This document shows positions 5,037 through 6,104 of a DNA stretch of 6,104 bases, piece after piece. How positions within the stretch are numbered: the first letter of the stretch is position 1; each line of letters begins with the position of its first letter. Location of the stretch: NCBI GenBank assembly GCA_020056545.1, contig JAGVHM010000145.1, positions 1 through 6,104 on the forward strand, written 5' to 3'. Both the position numbers and the translations under genes were made by a program. The DNA comes from a bacterium. Lineage in GTDB: Bacteria > Desulfobacterota > Deferrimicrobia > Deferrimicrobiales > Deferrimicrobiaceae. Under the pieces are notes generated by a model, which saw only the letters and a list, made by a program, of their open reading frames with translations, was not told the origin of the DNA and searched no databases.

Positions 5037-6104
5037 TCAGGGCTCCTTGCTCTCGACCCCCAGCACGCGGATCAATCGGGAAAGGTAGGTGGGCGTCAGC
5101 CCCAGGGTTTCGGCGGCCTTCGTCTTGTTGCCGTTCGCGGCGCGGATCGCGCGGCGGATTATGGCGCGCTTGTGCTCCCTCACGGATTCGTGGAACCGCG
5201 CCTCTTCGGGCGTCGCGTCTTCCCCGACGATATCCGCTAGAGCCAGGCAGAGGTCCGGCGGAGTGACGTCCTCCCCTTCCGATAGAGCGACGGCCCTGCC
5301 GACGGCGTTCTCGAGCTCGCGTATGTTGCCGGGCCAGGGATAGCGCTCGAGGATCTCGACCGAATCCGCCGTAAGCTTCTTCGGTCCCCGCCCCATCTCC
5401 GCGCTGGTCCTCTTGAGAAAGTACTCCGCAAGGGGAAGCAGGTCCTCGCGCCGTCCCCGCAAAGAGGGAAGCTGGACGGGAATCCCGTTGATCCGGTAGA
5501 AGAGGTCTTCACGGAACTTCCCTTCCTCCATCCTCTTGCGAAGGTCCCGGTTCGAGGCGCAGATCAGGCGCGCGTCCGCCGTGAGCGTCTTCACGCCGCC
5601 GACGCGCTCGAACTCGCGGTCCTGGAGAACCCGCAGCAGTTTACCCTGCATGGTGAGCGGCACCTCCCCGACCTCGTCCAGGAAGAAAGTCCCTCCGTCG
5701 GCCAGTTCGAACCTGCCGGGCTTGGAGGTCACCGCGCCGGTGAACGCCCCCTTCTCGTACCCGAAGACCTCCGCCTCCCACAGCGTCGGAGGGATCGCGG
5801 CCCCGTTGACCTTGATGAAAGGGCCGTCCCGCCTTCCGCTGATCCGGTGGATGGCCCGCGCCACCAGCTCCTTTCCGGTCCCCGTCTCCCCAGTGATCAG
5901 CACCGAAAAGGGTGAGTTCGCGGCCTTCTCGATCACCTTGCGGACCTCGAGCCACACAGGGGAGCGCCCCACCATTCCGAACCATTCCTCCACGGAGGCG
6001 CCCGCGCCTGCTTCGCCGGCCTCCGCGGCGGTCGTCCGGACGGCGTTTCCGACGACGCGCAACAGCTCGGCCTCGTCGAACGGCTTGGTGATGTAGTCGA
6101 ACGC
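5037..6104 (-). CDS. NtrC/ZraR-family sigma-54 response regulator (receiver-AAA+-Fis), 5'-truncated by window edge
   Basis: Phosphorylation-responsive sigma-54 enhancer-binding protein of a two-component system. The frame is open to position 6104, where the first visible residues, [15 protein letters not shown], are the end of a receiver domain with the conserved Lys-Pro of the switch region. The phosphoacceptor Asp therefore lies outside the window. Of 355 visible residues, the AAA+ domain follows a short linker: Walker A GETGTGKE (about 72-79), GAFTGA (119-124), Walker B ending D143-E144, sensor I ASNRDL (183-188), FREDLFYR (197-204) and sensor [10 protein letters not shown] (257-264). The Fis helix-turn-helix occupies about 307-350 ([14 protein letters not shown]). 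The TTG at 6062 is an internal Leu, not the start. No kinase gene is visible; it would be to the right. The gene is convergent with the deacylase, and its target promoters cannot be assigned. Confidence 0.95.
   Translation of the reverse strand, partial: AFDYITKPFDEAELLRVVGNAVRTTAAEAGEAGAGASVEEWFGMVGRSPVWLEVRKVIEKAANSPFSVLITGETGTGKELVARAIHRISGRRDGPFIKVNGAAIPPTLWEAEVFGYEKGAFTGAVTSKPGRFELADGGTFFLDEVGEVPLTMQGKLLRVLQDREFERVGGVKTLTADARLICASNRDLRKRMEEGKFREDLFYRINGIPVQLPSLRGRREDLLPLAEYFLKRTSAEMGRGPKKLTADSVEILERYPWPGNIRELENAVGRAVALSEGEDVTPPDLCLALADIVGEDATPEEARFHESVREHKRAIIRRAIRAANGNKTKAAETLGLTPTYLSRLIRVLGVESKEP

Noticed and set aside
4827..5240. 137-codon plus-strand frame from the convergent spacer into antisense of the response regulator
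   Set aside because: Begins at GTG without a ribosome binding site, Arg-rich, and its last third is antisense to a conserved Fis domain. Kept only as a hint about the unexplained spacer.

Overview
The window looks like a chromosomal segment of a GC-rich, Gram-negative, anaerobic-type bacterium, most likely from the deltaproteobacterial (Desulfobacterota/Desulfuromonadota) sphere. The reasons are two sigma-54 enhancer-binding regulators within 6 kb, a near-consensus -24/-12 promoter, a periplasmic HAAT-type solute-binding protein beside a MaoC-type enoyl-CoA hydratase, and a double [4Fe-4S] redox protein. The lineage is inferred from gene content and style, not from a marker gene.

Layout. Positions 1-832 (minus) hold most of a branched-chain amino acid/amide-type ABC substrate-binding protein that runs off the left edge. 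Just upstream of it lies a single-hotdog MaoC/PhaJ-like hydratase (876-1295, minus), separated by 43 bp that contain a perfect 6-bp hairpin. A 376-bp AT-richer control region (1296-1671) follows. It has a strong sigma-54 promoter at 1332-1347 pointing at the hydratase, three ACATGT-centred sites (two inside an exact 12-bp direct repeat, one a 12-bp palindrome) and a 7+7 dyad. Next come a PAS-PAS-AAA+-Fis sigma-54 activator (1672-3402, minus) and, overlapping its start by 8 bp, a QueG-like double [4Fe-4S] protein (3395-4171, minus). Divergent from that pair is a YbaK/ProX-type aminoacyl-tRNA deacylase homologue (4221-4727, plus), whose start sits exactly where a leaderless transcript from an extended -10 would begin. 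A 309-bp convergent intergenic stretch (4728-5036) is full of short inverted repeats and has no recognised gene. The right end (5037-6104, minus) is an NtrC/ZraR-type response regulator, cut by the window edge inside its receiver domain.

How it may work together (inference). The Fe-S protein and the PAS activator are translationally coupled, and the activator lies directly upstream of the sigma-54 promoter for hydratase plus binding protein. The simplest model is a local circuit: a small-molecule or redox signal reaches the PAS activator, which binds the dyads in 1500-1590 and opens the promoter at 1332-1347. This would switch on uptake (binding protein, with permease/ATPase genes presumably further left) and acyl-CoA processing of an organic or amino acid. 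I see no CRISPR array, tRNA, rRNA, complete insertion sequence or phage gene. The most unusual material is the control region at 1296-1671, the Fe-S/PAS-activator pair and the unexplained structured stretch at 4728-5036.
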